Source of the DNA: Chersky-840 sp963848335
GTDB taxonomy: Bacteria; Actinomycetota; Acidimicrobiia; Acidimicrobiales; UBA8190
Assembly (NCBI GenBank): GCA_963848335.1
Contig: CAWKDD010000001.1
Coordinates: 1,178,001-1,242,000, forward strand
Length of the DNA stretch: 64,000 bases
Reading direction: 5' to 3'
The notes beneath the pieces were generated by a model. It saw only the letters and a list, made by a program, of their open reading frames with translations, made no database searches and had not been told where the DNA came from. Below, in pieces: positions 45,299 to 54,423 of the stretch. The position numbers and the translations under genes were made by a program. The stretch's first letter is position 1, and the number at the start of each line of letters is the position of its first letter.

Positions 45299-46216
45299 CT
45301 ATCGGTAGTAGTGATCCCGCTCGAGATCTTCGAGGAGGCTGGGCCCGGTCGGCTCCCAGGCGAGCAGGTCCCGGGTGATGGCGGCGGTGGCCGGGCTGTC
45401 CAGGGCGACGAAATGGCCCAGGAGGGCGAAGTGCTCGACGGCGTCGGCGGGGGACAGCGATGCCGTGGGGATGTCGAGGTGACGGGCCATGGCCTCGGCG
45501 ATGGCGCGGAAGGCGACACCCTCGTCGGCCACGGCGTGCAAGACCGAGCCGGCGGGGGCGGCCTCGACAGCCAGGCGGGCCAGCCGGGCAGCGTCGGAGC
45601 GGTGCACGGCCGGCCACCGGTTGGTGCCGTCCCCCACGTACCCGGCCACGCCGCGCTGGCGGGCGATGCCGACGAGGGTGGCGATGAACCCGTGGTCGCC
45701 GGCGCCGTGGACCGTGGGGGGCAAGCGCAGCACCGACGAGCGCACGCCTATGCCTCGTAGGGACAGCGCCAGCAGGGCCGTGGCCGACCGGCGCCCGGCG
45801 GGGTTGGCCCGGATCTCGGCGCCGGGCACCAGCCCGTCGTCCTCGGTGACCACCCCGCCCGGCTTCATCCCGAGCAGGCCCGAGGCGAGCACGAAGGGCC
45901 GGTCGGAGTCGGCCAGGGCCGCGCCCATGGCTTCCACGGCCCGCCGGTCGGCCGCCGCCGCGGCCGCGAAGTTGCCGCCGAAGGCCACCTCGTGCTGGAA
46001 GGCCAGGTGGATCACCCCGTCGGAATCGTCGGCCGCCTTGGCCAGAGCGTCGGGGTCGTCGATGTCGCCCCGCTCGACGAAGGCTCCGGCTGCTTCCAGG
46101 CTTCGCGCCGATGCCTCGGAGCGGCCCAGGCCGACCACCTCGTGGCCGGCTTCGAGCAGCTCGGGCACGACCGCCGAGCCGATCCAGCCCGATGCGCCCG
46201 TGACGAAGATTCTCAT
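45299..46216 (-). CDS. NAD-dependent epimerase/SDR-type oxidoreductase
   Basis: The 305-aa extended-SDR-like protein has the nucleotide-binding FVTGASGWIGSAVVPELL, DDSDGVIHLAFQHEV, LASGLLGM, NPAGRRSATALLALSLRGIG and VLRLPPTVHGAGDHGF. The catalytic pattern differs from classic YxxxK enzymes, as in the NmrA/SDR-a5-like group often controlled by a local TetR. ATG 46216 starts it. It is divergent from a TetR-family gene across two direct repeats, which probably control its expression. The substrate is unknown. Confidence 0.87.
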   Translation of the reverse strand: MRIFVTGASGWIGSAVVPELLEAGHEVVGLGRSEASARSLEAAGAFVERGDIDDPDALAKAADDSDGVIHLAFQHEVAFGGNFAAAAAADRRAVEAMGAALADSDRPFVLASGLLGMKPGGVVTEDDGLVPGAEIRANPAGRRSATALLALSLRGIGVRSSVLRLPPTVHGAGDHGFIATLVGIARQRGVAGYVGDGTNRWPAVHRSDAARLARLAVEAAPAGSVLHAVADEGVAFRAIAEAMARHLDIPTASLSPADAVEHFALLGHFVALDSPATAAITRDLLAWEPTGPSLLEDLERDHYYR

Positions 46217-46239
46217 GGTGCGTCCTTCCGGGGAGCCTT

Positions 46240-46284
46240 GATGTCAGTGACTGCTATCGAACCTAGATCGGATGTCAGTGACTG
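46240..46284. promoter_or_regulatory. Duplicated 14-base operator between SDR and TetR genes
   Basis: GATGTCAGTGACTG occurs at 46240-46253 and again at 46271-46284, 31 bases apart (about three helical turns). Each contains CAGT-G-ACTG, a short inverted repeat. Two identical sites on the same DNA face between divergent TetR and SDR genes fit a TetR operator. Confidence 0.6.
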
Positions 46285-46296
46285 TCAACGCCTAGG

Positions 46297-46876
46297 ATGA
46301 AGGGCATGGGCCGTTGGCAGCCGGACAGTCGTGGCCGCCTGCAGGAAGCGGCTCTGGCGCTGTACTCGGAGCGGGGATTCGACCAGACCACAGCCGCCCA
46401 GATCGCGGCCCGGGCAGGGCTGACCGAGCGCACCTTCTTCCGGCACTTCGCCGACAAGCGCGAGGTCCTCTTCGGCGGATCCGCCCTCCTCCAGGAGCGG
46501 ATCGTGGCCGGTGTGGCCGGGGCGCCGGCCGCAGGACGGGCCCCTCGATGCGGTCGGATGCGGGCTTGCCGCCGCCGCCTCCATGCTCGGCGAGTTCCGC
46601 CGTGACCTGTCGCGCCAGCGACACGCCGTGATCGCCGCCAATCCCGAGCTGCGGGAGCGGGAGCTGGCGAAGCTGGCCGACTATGCCGCCGCGGTGGCAG
46701 GGGCCTTGCACCACCGGGGCGTGGGCGAGCCCCAAGCCAGCCTGGCTGCCGAAGCCGGCATGACGGTCTTGCGTGTTGCCGTCGAACTGTGGTCGAGCGG
46801 GGCCGAGGACCGGGACCTCGCCGACGTCATGCGGGATTCCCTGGCCGGACTACGCGCCGTGGTGGGCGGAGGCTGA
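46297..46876 (+). pseudogene. TetR-family regulator, frameshifted
   Basis: ATG 46297 (or 46306) opens a TetR regulator. The helix-turn-helix is GRLQEAALALYSERGFDQTT and AARAGLTERTFFRHFADKREVLF. The frame breaks near 46528-46532; the next frame carries QDGPLDAVGCGLAAAASMLG to the stop at 46876. Removing one base gives AGAPAQDGPLDAVG without interruption, ~192 aa. It is divergent from the SDR gene and probably binds the repeated sites in between. Confidence 0.82.
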
Positions 46877-46895
46877 GCTCACCGGCTTTCAGACG

Positions 46896-47561
46896 TCAGG
46901 ACTTGTCGACCTTCTTCATGGCCCCGTACCCACGCTCGATGGCCGCCGTGATGATGGCCTCGAAGTCCTTGTCCGTGAGGATGTGGGGGGTCCCCATCGA
47001 AGAGGCTCTCCAGTACAGCTCGGCCAGCCATTCGAGAAGCTCGAGCCGGTGAATGGCCTGCTCCATGGTCGAGCCGTAGGCGACGGAACCGTGGTTTCGC
47101 ATCATGGCGGCGTTGCGCCCCTTCAGTGCCTCGATGACGAAGTCGGCCAACTCTTGAGAACCGAAGGTGGCGTAGGGGGCCGTCCGGGGTGCCCCTCCCA
47201 ATTCCAGGCAGCTGTAGTGCAGGGCAGGCATCTCGTCGTGACAACACGACAGCGCGGTGGACGCCATGGCGTGGGCGTGGGTGATGGCCAGGGCGTTCGT
47301 GGCGGCGTAGATCCCGGTGTGGAGCGGGACCTCTGACGTGGGGGCGAGGTCGCCGTCCACGACCTGGCCCCCGAGGTCGATGACCGTGATCATCTCCGCC
47401 GTCACCGTCCCCAGGTCGGACCCGGTGGGAGTCACCGCGATCAGGTCTCCCTGACGGGCCGAGATGTTGCCTGCCGTGCCGATGACGAGTCCCTTCTCGG
47501 CCAGATAGCGGCTGGCGCCGGCCACGGCCTCTCGTTCGGCTGCCAGGAGCAGTTCACTCAT
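46896..47561 (-). CDS. Class II aldolase/adducin-family protein
   Basis: The 221-aa protein starts at ATG 47561 with AAGGA upstream. Motifs are LVIGTAGNISAR (phosphate binding), LIAVTPTGSD, the catalytic Glu in PTSEVPLHTGIY and the zinc His pair in ITHAHAMAS, plus a later His in MMRNHG. Zinc-dependent class II aldolases of this group split L-fuculose-1-phosphate or related sugar phosphates, or decarboxylate or epimerise them. The exact substrate is unknown. It is convergent with the TetR gene and divergent from the GH92 gene. Confidence 0.9.
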   Translation of the reverse strand: MSELLLAAEREAVAGASRYLAEKGLVIGTAGNISARQGDLIAVTPTGSDLGTVTAEMITVIDLGGQVVDGDLAPTSEVPLHTGIYAATNALAITHAHAMASTALSCCHDEMPALHYSCLELGGAPRTAPYATFGSQELADFVIEALKGRNAAMMRNHGSVAYGSTMEQAIHRLELLEWLAELYWRASSMGTPHILTDKDFEAIITAAIERGYGAMKKVDKS

Positions 47562-47758
47562 TCCTTGTTCCTTTCGTGTCACGCCTCGATGTGTCGGCGG
47601 ACTGCCCTGACCGATGCGTCGAACGGCGGTGGAAAGTGGTTGCGACCTCTTTCCAGGTGAAGGTCAGTGTTCCACGTCGGTCTCGGGGGGGCCATTGCGG
47701 GCCTTGTTTGTGACGATGCAGGGCGTCATCGAGAGTGCCTCGATAGCATGACGGGTCC

Positions 47759-50494
47759 GTGACCAGGAAGAGGGGCACCACGCACCCATCGCCACGCCCA
47801 CCGTGGCGCGTCGGAGTCGTGCTCGCCATGTCGATGGCCCTCGTCACAGCCTGGAGCCGCCCGTCGGGAGCCGACCCCGTCGTCACCGGCGGTCCCGCCG
47901 CCGCGACCACTCCGGCCGACCTGACGAGCCTCGTCGACCCGTTCGTGGGAACGGGTTCCGTTCCCGCCACCCAGGGCGAGGTCGGCACCTTCCCCGGTGC
48001 CGACGTGCCCTTCGGAATGGTGCAGTGGAGCCCGGACACGGCTCCCGACCGCACCCAGGGCAGCGGCTACGACTATTCGGACACCAAGATCTCCGGCTTC
48101 AGCCTCACCCACCTGTCCGGAGCCGGTTGCTCGGTCTTCGGAGACGTGCCCATCCTCCCCACCACTGGCGCGTTGCCCCGGCATCCCGGGAACGCCACCG
48201 AGTCGTTCTCGCACGCCGACGAGAGCGCGTCACCGGGGCGGTACCAGGTGAGCCTGGGATCGCCCGCCACCACGGTCAGGCTCTCGGCCACGACCCGGAC
48301 CGGCATCGGACAGATCACCTTCCCGTCCACGAAGTCCGCCAACGTCTTGTTCAAGGTGAGCGGCAGCGCCAACGGCCTGCACCTCTCGTCTGTCGAGGTG
48401 CGTGGTGCGCACGAGGTGACGGGATCGGTGACGACCGGGTACTTCTGTGGCTCTCTGGGCGCCTACACGCTGCACTTCGTGGCTCGGTTCAACCGTCCCT
48501 TCGAGCGCCACGGCATATGGGACCACAGTCGCCTGCACCCGGGATCTTCGACGTGTTCGGGCTCGTACCAGGCGGCGTGCGGGGCGTGGGTGTCCTTCGA
48601 CACCGCCGGCGACCGAACCGTCACCATGAAGGTGGGCGTGTCCTACGTCAGCACGGCCAATGCCGAGTCGAACCTGCAGTCCGAGGATCCGGGGTGGAGC
48701 CTGAGCACGGTCCAACAGAAGGCGACGGCCTCCTGGAACGCCATGCTCAGCCGCATCGAGGTCCGGGGGGGCACTCGAACCCTGGAGCAGACTTTCTACA
48801 CCGCCCTCTACCACTGCCTGCTCGATCCCAGTGTGTTCAGCGACGACAACGGCCAGTACGAGGGGTTCGACGGCCGGGTGCACCAAGCCCGGGGCCGGAC
48901 CCAGTACACCAACTTCTCGGAATGGGACATCTACAGGTCCGAGATCCCCCTCCTTTCCATGATCGATCCCTCTCAGGTGTCGGACATGGTGCAGTCGCTC
49001 GTCGACGACTCCTCCCAGGCCGGGTGGTTGCCCAAATGGGCGGTGGCCGACTCCGATGCGGGCACGATGAACGGGGACTCCGCCGACCCCGTCATCGCCG
49101 ACGCCTACGCCTTCGGTGTGCGCGGGTTCGATACTTCCGAGGCGCTGGCGGCCATGCTCAAGGGTGCGGACAAGCCCGGCACCGGATCGAAGTTCGTCCA
49201 GGAGCGCCAGAACCTCGCCGAGTACGAGCAGCTCGGCTACGTGCAGCAGCACACCGAGGACCAGGCATCCCTGGGAGTGACCATCGGCGCCTCGGAGACC
49301 CTCGAATACGCCATCGACGACTTCTCCGTGGCCCAGATGGCCGGCGCCATGGGCGACCAGTCCGACTACCGGAGCCTGATGGCGCGGGCCCAGAATTGGC
49401 AGCAGCTGTTCAACCCCGCCACCGGGTTCGTCCAGCCGCGGCTGGGGAGCGGGAGCTTTCCCTCCGGACCGGCGTTCCCGCCCCCGAGCGCCGCCCTCGT
49501 GAGCGAGAACCAGGGCCAGGAAGGGTTCGAGGAAGGCAACGCCGTCCAGTACACCTGGAGCGTCCCCCAGGATCTCTCCTCCCTCTTCGCCCTGATGGGA
49601 GGGGATTCGGCCGCCACGTCCACGCTGAACACCTTCTTCGCCCAGACCAACGCCGGCCCGTTCCTCCCCTACGACTGGGCCGGCAACGAGCCCAGCATGG
49701 GGACGCCGTGGGAGTACGACTACTCGGGTGCTCCGTGGCGCACGCAACAGGAGGTCCGCTCCATCGCCGACGACCTGTACTCGCTGACCCCGGCCGGCGA
49801 GCCGGGCAACGACGACCTCGGTGCCATGGCTTCGTGGTACGTGTGGGCGGCCCTGGGGCTCTACCCCCTCACTCCCGGGACTGCGAACCTCGTCGTCGGG
49901 AGCCCGATGTTCCCGAGCGCCACCATCGAGTTGGCGGGGGGCAAGGTGCTCACATTGTCGGCTCAGGGGGCACCGGCGACCTACGTGTCGGCGATGGAGG
50001 TCTCGACCGGGTCGGCGCCTGCGGCGCCGTGGAACCAACCGTGGCTGCCCGCCGGCATCTTGCACACCGGCGGAGTCGTCGGATTCACGCTGTCGACGAC
50101 TGCCGACCCGACGTGGGGGAGCGCCGAGGGTGCGGCCCCACCCTCTTACACGCAGTTCGTGGCGCCGGCCGTCGGCTACACCGTGCCCAGCGGAACGGTG
50201 CAGACCCAGGCCGGTGCCGGGGCGACGGTGACGCTGGGGCTCCAGTCCGACCAGCGCGGGGCGCAAACGGTCCGGTTCCAGGCGTCGTCCCCCGGTGTGA
50301 CGGTCGTGCCGTCGTCGGGCACGCTCGTCCTCCCCGCGTCGTCCTCGACGGCGCCCTATCCCCGGGCTTCGACCACGCTCCAGGTGACGGCGTCCTCGCC
50401 GGGCACGAGGGACGTGCGCGTGGAATTCTCCGGCGCCGGTGGATCGCAGCCCGTTCCGTCTGTCACCCTCGTCGTGGACAGCACCGGGAGCTGA
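47759..50494 (+). CDS. Secreted GH92-family alpha-mannosidase
   Basis: The 911-aa protein begins at GTG 47759 with a signal peptide (basic start, hydrophobic VGVVLAMSMALVTAW, Ala-rich cleavage region). The GH92 N-domain has LVDPFVGTGS, GADVPFGMVQWSPDT, GYDYSDTKISGFSLTHLSG and GCSVFGDVPILP. The catalytic domain contains TNFSEWDIYRSEIPLLSMI, WLPKWAVADSDAGTMNGDSAD, NEPSMGTPWEYDYSGAPWRTQ and GNDDLGAMASWYVWAALGLYP. A C-terminal beta-rich region of ~170 aa follows (Ser/Thr/Val-rich, perhaps sugar-binding). It is expected to act outside the cell on alpha-mannosides. It is convergent with a GH78-like gene 14 bases downstream. Confidence 0.93.
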   Translation: MTRKRGTTHPSPRPPWRVGVVLAMSMALVTAWSRPSGADPVVTGGPAAATTPADLTSLVDPFVGTGSVPATQGEVGTFPGADVPFGMVQWSPDTAPDRTQGSGYDYSDTKISGFSLTHLSGAGCSVFGDVPILPTTGALPRHPGNATESFSHADESASPGRYQVSLGSPATTVRLSATTRTGIGQITFPSTKSANVLFKVSGSANGLHLSSVEVRGAHEVTGSVTTGYFCGSLGAYTLHFVARFNRPFERHGIWDHSRLHPGSSTCSGSYQAACGAWVSFDTAGDRTVTMKVGVSYVSTANAESNLQSEDPGWSLSTVQQKATASWNAMLSRIEVRGGTRTLEQTFYTALYHCLLDPSVFSDDNGQYEGFDGRVHQARGRTQYTNFSEWDIYRSEIPLLSMIDPSQVSDMVQSLVDDSSQAGWLPKWAVADSDAGTMNGDSADPVIADAYAFGVRGFDTSEALAAMLKGADKPGTGSKFVQERQNLAEYEQLGYVQQHTEDQASLGVTIGASETLEYAIDDFSVAQMAGAMGDQSDYRSLMARAQNWQQLFNPATGFVQPRLGSGSFPSGPAFPPPSAALVSENQGQEGFEEGNAVQYTWSVPQDLSSLFALMGGDSAATSTLNTFFAQTNAGPFLPYDWAGNEPSMGTPWEYDYSGAPWRTQQEVRSIADDLYSLTPAGEPGNDDLGAMASWYVWAALGLYPLTPGTANLVVGSPMFPSATIELAGGKVLTLSAQGAPATYVSAMEVSTGSAPAAPWNQPWLPAGILHTGGVVGFTLSTTADPTWGSAEGAAPPSYTQFVAPAVGYTVPSGTVQTQAGAGATVTLGLQSDQRGAQTVRFQASSPGVTVVPSSGTLVLPASSSTAPYPRASTTLQVTASSPGTRDVRVEFSGAGGSQPVPSVTLVVDSTGS

Positions 50495-50508
50495 CCCGAC
50501 ACCGGCTC

Positions 50509-53163
50509 CTAACGGGGAACGGCGTCGATGTCGTAGGTGGACCCGCCCGCCACCGTGACGGTGACCGCGGTGGCGCCCGGTGGGGCCGTGATCACCCGGT
50601 GCAAGGAGGTGCTGCGACCCGATGTCGTCGACCCGACGGTGATGACCGCACCCGAGCGGAGCACGGGGACCGAGATCGTGCCCTTGGTCCCGTCCGGGGC
50701 GCTGACCTGTAACGCGAACCGGCCCGAGGAGCGGTCCTGGGCCAAGCGCACGGCGATGGTGCCGTGCGGGGTCGGGACGTCGCCTTCCACCCAGGACACC
50801 GATCCCGGGTGGGGCTTCACCGACCAGGTCCGGAAACCGGCCGTGGACGGCATGACCCCGAGCACGTAGGAGGAGAGATCAGCGGTGGCGCCACTCGACC
50901 ATCCGTGGGCCAGGCTGGTGGCGTCCCCGAACCCGGGAGACCCGTTGGTCCCGACGAGCTCCCAGTCCGCCCCGGTGTAATCGGGCCCGGGGGCGTCCAT
51001 GTACCCCCACAGCTTCTGCACCATCGAGGTGGCGGCCGCCGTGTCGCCGTTGGCGAAGAGCGCCTCCACCTCTTCGTTGGTGACGAACGGGCTGACGGCG
51101 GCCCGGTACCCGGCATTGTCCGTGAACGACTGCGGCCCGTAGCGCGTCGAGGGGAGCGCCTTGGAGAGTGCGGTCAGGATGGCGGCGTCCTTGCCTTGCG
51201 GGGCGACACCGAAGAGCACGGCGAGCGCGTTGCCGTCCTGGGCCACCGCCGCCGGCTGGAGATTGGACAGGACGTAGAGGCCTGTCGACGGATCGACGAG
51301 ATCGGTGTTGATGGCGTCTTTGAGCCGCGCCGCCTGCTGCCCGTAGAGGTACGCCTCGACGCGAAGTCCGAGCGCGTCGGCCATGGAGGCAGCGTCGGTG
51401 AGGGTCTGGTAGTAGATGTCGTTGTAGGCGGTGACCTCACCGGTCTTGCTTCCGTCGTAGTAGTCCCAGTCCTGGCCGTCGTCACCGTTGGTGGCCAGCA
51501 GGCCCCGGGTGTCGACCATCGACGCGTCGTAGGCGAGCTCGCGGGTGATCATCGGCCACTCGGAGCGGACGAAGGAGAGGTCACCGCTGTAGAGGTAGTA
51601 GGTGGCGATGTTGTCGACCTCGTCCATGGAGTACGAGGTCGAGTAGGTGGCGCCGCCTTGCAGGGAGGTGCCCAGGGGAACGGTCGGGTTGATGTTCGTG
51701 CCCGACTCCCCGGCGGTGGTCTGGTAGCTGCCCAGGAGCTGCAGCGACCCCCGCACGAAGTCGGCGGCTGCGGTCGTGTAGAAGACGTCGGGCACTTCCA
51801 CGCCCAGGTCACCGCTCCACACCACCCGGTCGCGGCGGGCTCCGTCCATGATGACGGGCCGGGCATCGGGGGCGGCCACCTGGGGCCCGGGGAAGTCCGT
51901 CAGCGCCGAGGACTTCGACAAGGCGTTGGCGTAGAGGTGCGCGCCTCGGGCACCGGTCACCTCCAGGTCCCTGAACAACGCCGTCGACCCCAGGGTCTCG
52001 AACCCCACCGTGCCGGACCGGTAGACCGAGGCCCCCGAGGGCAGCGAGCTCGTGTCGAAGGTCGCCACATCCCGCCCGTCGATGGAGGTGGTGATGTCGG
52101 TACCCGACACCACGGTCGTCACGTGGTGCCAGCGCCCCGCCACGATGGTCCCGGGGAGGGCGACGTCACCGATGACGGAGAACTCGCTCGGGCCCAGGGC
52201 CACCTCCTGCAGGGTGTCGGGGGACCGGGTCGTCCCGGCTGCCTCGTTGAGGATGAAGAGGTAACCCGAATCCGACGACGAGGCGCGCACCAGCCAGCCG
52301 GTGGAGCTGTCCAGGACCCGGGTTTCGAACGACATCGAATAGTCGGTCCATCCCCGGCCGCGGTCCAGGATGCCGGCGTTGCGACCCACCGCTTCGAGCG
52401 CGCCGGTGGTGATGCGCCAGGGCGCGGGCACGCTGTCGGCGGGCAGCTCGTCGAGCTGGGTGGTGTAGGCCCCGTCGTACCAGATGCGGTCGAGCTCCGT
52501 GGAGCTCGAGTCGAACCACCCCCGGAAGTCGTTCGCCGTGGCCCGGACGGCGGTGAAGTCGATGCCGATCGACGACAGCGTCACGGTGCCGGGCGCGGTG
52601 AGGGTGATCCGCTCGTAGCGCTCGCCACCCTGGATGAGCCCCGTGGTGAGTCGGCCCGCAGACCCCACGGTCAGGGCGTCGACGCGCGCAGGGTCACCCG
52701 CCGGGCTCGCGCTCGGCGACTGGTCGCCCAAAGGCCCGAGGTACTGGGACCCTTCGCTGTACATGGAGGTCAGTACCGGTGTCCCCGACACCGAGCGCAC
52801 CACGAAGTACGGGACACCACCGACGTCCTTGCCGTAGTCGACCACGATGGTGGGAGACGGTCCCTTCGACGTCATGGTGAGAGTGGCCCCGCCCCGGCCG
52901 CCGGGGTCGGTGAGGGTCCTCGCCCCGGTGACTGAACCCGACGTCCTCACCACGCGCACGGGAACGACGTCGGGGTCTTGCGGGGCCATGACGTAGCGCT
53001 CCCACCCGGCACGGGCGGGCCATTGCGGGTCCGGGAAGGGCCCCGCCCCCGCCCCGGTCGTCCCGCCGGTGACCAGGACGGTCGTCGCCAGGCCAGTCAG
53101 CGCCAGGCCGGCCAGCAAGGTGGCGTGCGCGGGGAACCGGGCCCGAACACGCGCTCCGCGCAT
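50509..53163 (-). CDS. Secreted GH78-like alpha-L-rhamnosidase with inserted LamG-type domain
   Basis: ATG 53163, with GGAGGGGG upstream, gives an 884-aa protein with a signal peptide and a hydrophobic stretch (LLAGLALTGLATTVLVTGG). Residues ~40-210 form the beta-sandwich typical of rhamnosidases. Residues ~270-420 resemble a concanavalin/LamG-like module (GWTDYSMSFETRVLD...GRWHHVTTVV). The six-hairpin barrel follows (VWSGDLGVEVPDVFYTTAA, YSMDEVDNIATYYLYSGDLSFV, NGDDGQDWDYYDGSKTGEV, ATSLAHGWSSGATADLSSYVLGV). The last is typical of the GH78 C-terminus. It probably removes terminal rhamnose from polysaccharides, extracellularly. Convergent with GH92. Confidence 0.82.
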   Translation of the reverse strand: MRGARVRARFPAHATLLAGLALTGLATTVLVTGGTTGAGAGPFPDPQWPARAGWERYVMAPQDPDVVPVRVVRTSGSVTGARTLTDPGGRGGATLTMTSKGPSPTIVVDYGKDVGGVPYFVVRSVSGTPVLTSMYSEGSQYLGPLGDQSPSASPAGDPARVDALTVGSAGRLTTGLIQGGERYERITLTAPGTVTLSSIGIDFTAVRATANDFRGWFDSSSTELDRIWYDGAYTTQLDELPADSVPAPWRITTGALEAVGRNAGILDRGRGWTDYSMSFETRVLDSSTGWLVRASSSDSGYLFILNEAAGTTRSPDTLQEVALGPSEFSVIGDVALPGTIVAGRWHHVTTVVSGTDITTSIDGRDVATFDTSSLPSGASVYRSGTVGFETLGSTALFRDLEVTGARGAHLYANALSKSSALTDFPGPQVAAPDARPVIMDGARRDRVVWSGDLGVEVPDVFYTTAAADFVRGSLQLLGSYQTTAGESGTNINPTVPLGTSLQGGATYSTSYSMDEVDNIATYYLYSGDLSFVRSEWPMITRELAYDASMVDTRGLLATNGDDGQDWDYYDGSKTGEVTAYNDIYYQTLTDAASMADALGLRVEAYLYGQQAARLKDAINTDLVDPSTGLYVLSNLQPAAVAQDGNALAVLFGVAPQGKDAAILTALSKALPSTRYGPQSFTDNAGYRAAVSPFVTNEEVEALFANGDTAAATSMVQKLWGYMDAPGPDYTGADWELVGTNGSPGFGDATSLAHGWSSGATADLSSYVLGVMPSTAGFRTWSVKPHPGSVSWVEGDVPTPHGTIAVRLAQDRSSGRFALQVSAPDGTKGTISVPVLRSGAVITVGSTTSGRSTSLHRVITAPPGATAVTVTVAGGSTYDIDAVPR

Positions 53164-53288
53164 GGTTCCCCCCTCCGGTACCGGCGACGACCAACGGCCG
53201 AGATGATCAGCCACGACCACGGTAGACGAGGAGGCGGGTCTCAGCCGGGGCGGACGCTGACTAACATCGGCCGCCGAGGTGTGGCGCG

Positions 53289-53996
53289 GTGGACATGTAC
53301 GGACCTGACATCTACACCGAGCCCGACGGCGACCCGGACACCTTGTCGAATCTGGGCCCGCTGCGCCCCATGGCCGGCGTGTGGGAGGGGACGACGGGCT
53401 CGGACCAGCACCCCGTGCTGGAAGGGACCGAGAAGAACACCTTCGTCGAGCACTACGAGCTGCACCCCATCGACCGCCAGACCAACGGGCCCCAGCTCTT
53501 CTACGGCCTGCGGTACCACACCCACATCACCAAGCCTGGTGAGGCCGAGACGTTCCACGACCAGGTCGGGTACTGGCTCTACGAGCCCGCCGCCGAAGCG
53601 GTCACCTTCACCCTCGGCATCCCCCGGGGCCAGGTGCTCCTGGCCTCGGGACCGGCCGGCCCCGACGCCACCGAATTCGAGCTCACCGCCGCCGTCGGCT
53701 CCGAGGTCCACGGCATCTTGTCCAACCCGTTCCTCAACGAGGCCTTCCACACCCTGAGCTATCGGATCCACGTCACCGTCAACCGCGACGGGACGTGGTC
53801 CTACGAGGAAGAGGGTGTGCTGCAGATCCCCGGCCGGGACGAGCCCTTCAGCCACGTCGACCGCAACACGCTGACGAGGATCGGTCCGCCCGAGCTCAAC
53901 CCTCTGGCCCGGGCCGCCGGGGGCGGGGGCACCGACCCCCACAGCACGGGCAGCCTCGGCATCGGCTCCTTGCGGAGCAGCGGGCAGCGCTTGTGA
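53289..53996 (+). CDS. FABP-like heme-binding beta-barrel protein (nitrobindin-like)
   Basis: The 235-aa protein starts at GTG 53289 or ATG 53295. It has the actinobacterial beta-barrel family pattern YGPDIYTEPDGDPDTLSNLGP, PMAGVWEGTTGSD, NGPQLFYGLRYHTHI, FHDQVGYWLYEP and VTFTLGIPRGQVLL. This places it in the FABP/nitrobindin-like (DUF1794) group, in which some members bind heme through a distal His. The glycine/tryptophan motif GVWEGTTG is close to, but not exactly, the nitrobindin GxWxGxG. Ligand and function are not shown. The last ~30 residues are low-complexity. Confidence 0.8.
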   Translation: MDMYGPDIYTEPDGDPDTLSNLGPLRPMAGVWEGTTGSDQHPVLEGTEKNTFVEHYELHPIDRQTNGPQLFYGLRYHTHITKPGEAETFHDQVGYWLYEPAAEAVTFTLGIPRGQVLLASGPAGPDATEFELTAAVGSEVHGILSNPFLNEAFHTLSYRIHVTVNRDGTWSYEEEGVLQIPGRDEPFSHVDRNTLTRIGPPELNPLARAAGGGGTDPHSTGSLGIGSLRSSGQRL

Positions 53997-54027
53997 CCCG
54001 AGCCTCCCGGCCCCAGGGCGGCGGCGA

Positions 54028-54292
54028 TCAGCGCGGCACCCGGCGGCGCTTGGGCGTCGTCTCCTGCGACGGCATGGAGTTCTTGGTGGGCAGGGGATAG
54101 GCGACGCTCTCGTCCTCGGTTCCCGCCAGGGCGTTGATCACGGCCTGCTCGGCCACCTCGTCGTAGACCATGAACAGCACGGCCCGGCTCTACACGTCGG
54201 GGTTCGACCAGAGCCTCGGGGATCTCCTGCACGAGGTATTCGCCGTGCTTCCATGGTGGGTGTCGGTCCACAGGTGTCCGAAGCCGCGTCAA
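54028..54292 (-). pseudogene. Possible broken small gene of unknown function
   Basis: Two frames can be joined. From TTG 54292, KHGEYLVQEIPEALVEPRR; then, after removing one base of GGCCCGG at 54181-54187, VLFMVYDEVAEQAVINALAG to the stop at 54028. The second part, ending in a basic TTPKRRRVPR tail, has coding-like codon use. I do not recognise the protein. It may be a remnant or an unrelated open stretch. Confidence 0.3.
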
Positions 54293-54423
54293 TCATGGAC
54301 GCGCCACGAGAACGCTTCGCAACGGCACCGTGAACTTGGAGTGCAACGCGCCTCTCGTGTCCGGCCGTCCGCGGCGCTGCGGGCGGAACCACCCGGGTGC
54401 TCTCTCGTGGTCGGAGACCTAGC

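Noticed and set aside
47803..50712. Long second plus-strand frame overlapping the GH92 gene
   Set aside because: The Arg/Pro/Gly-rich translation is a shadow of the GH92 reading frame, which carries all family motifs.
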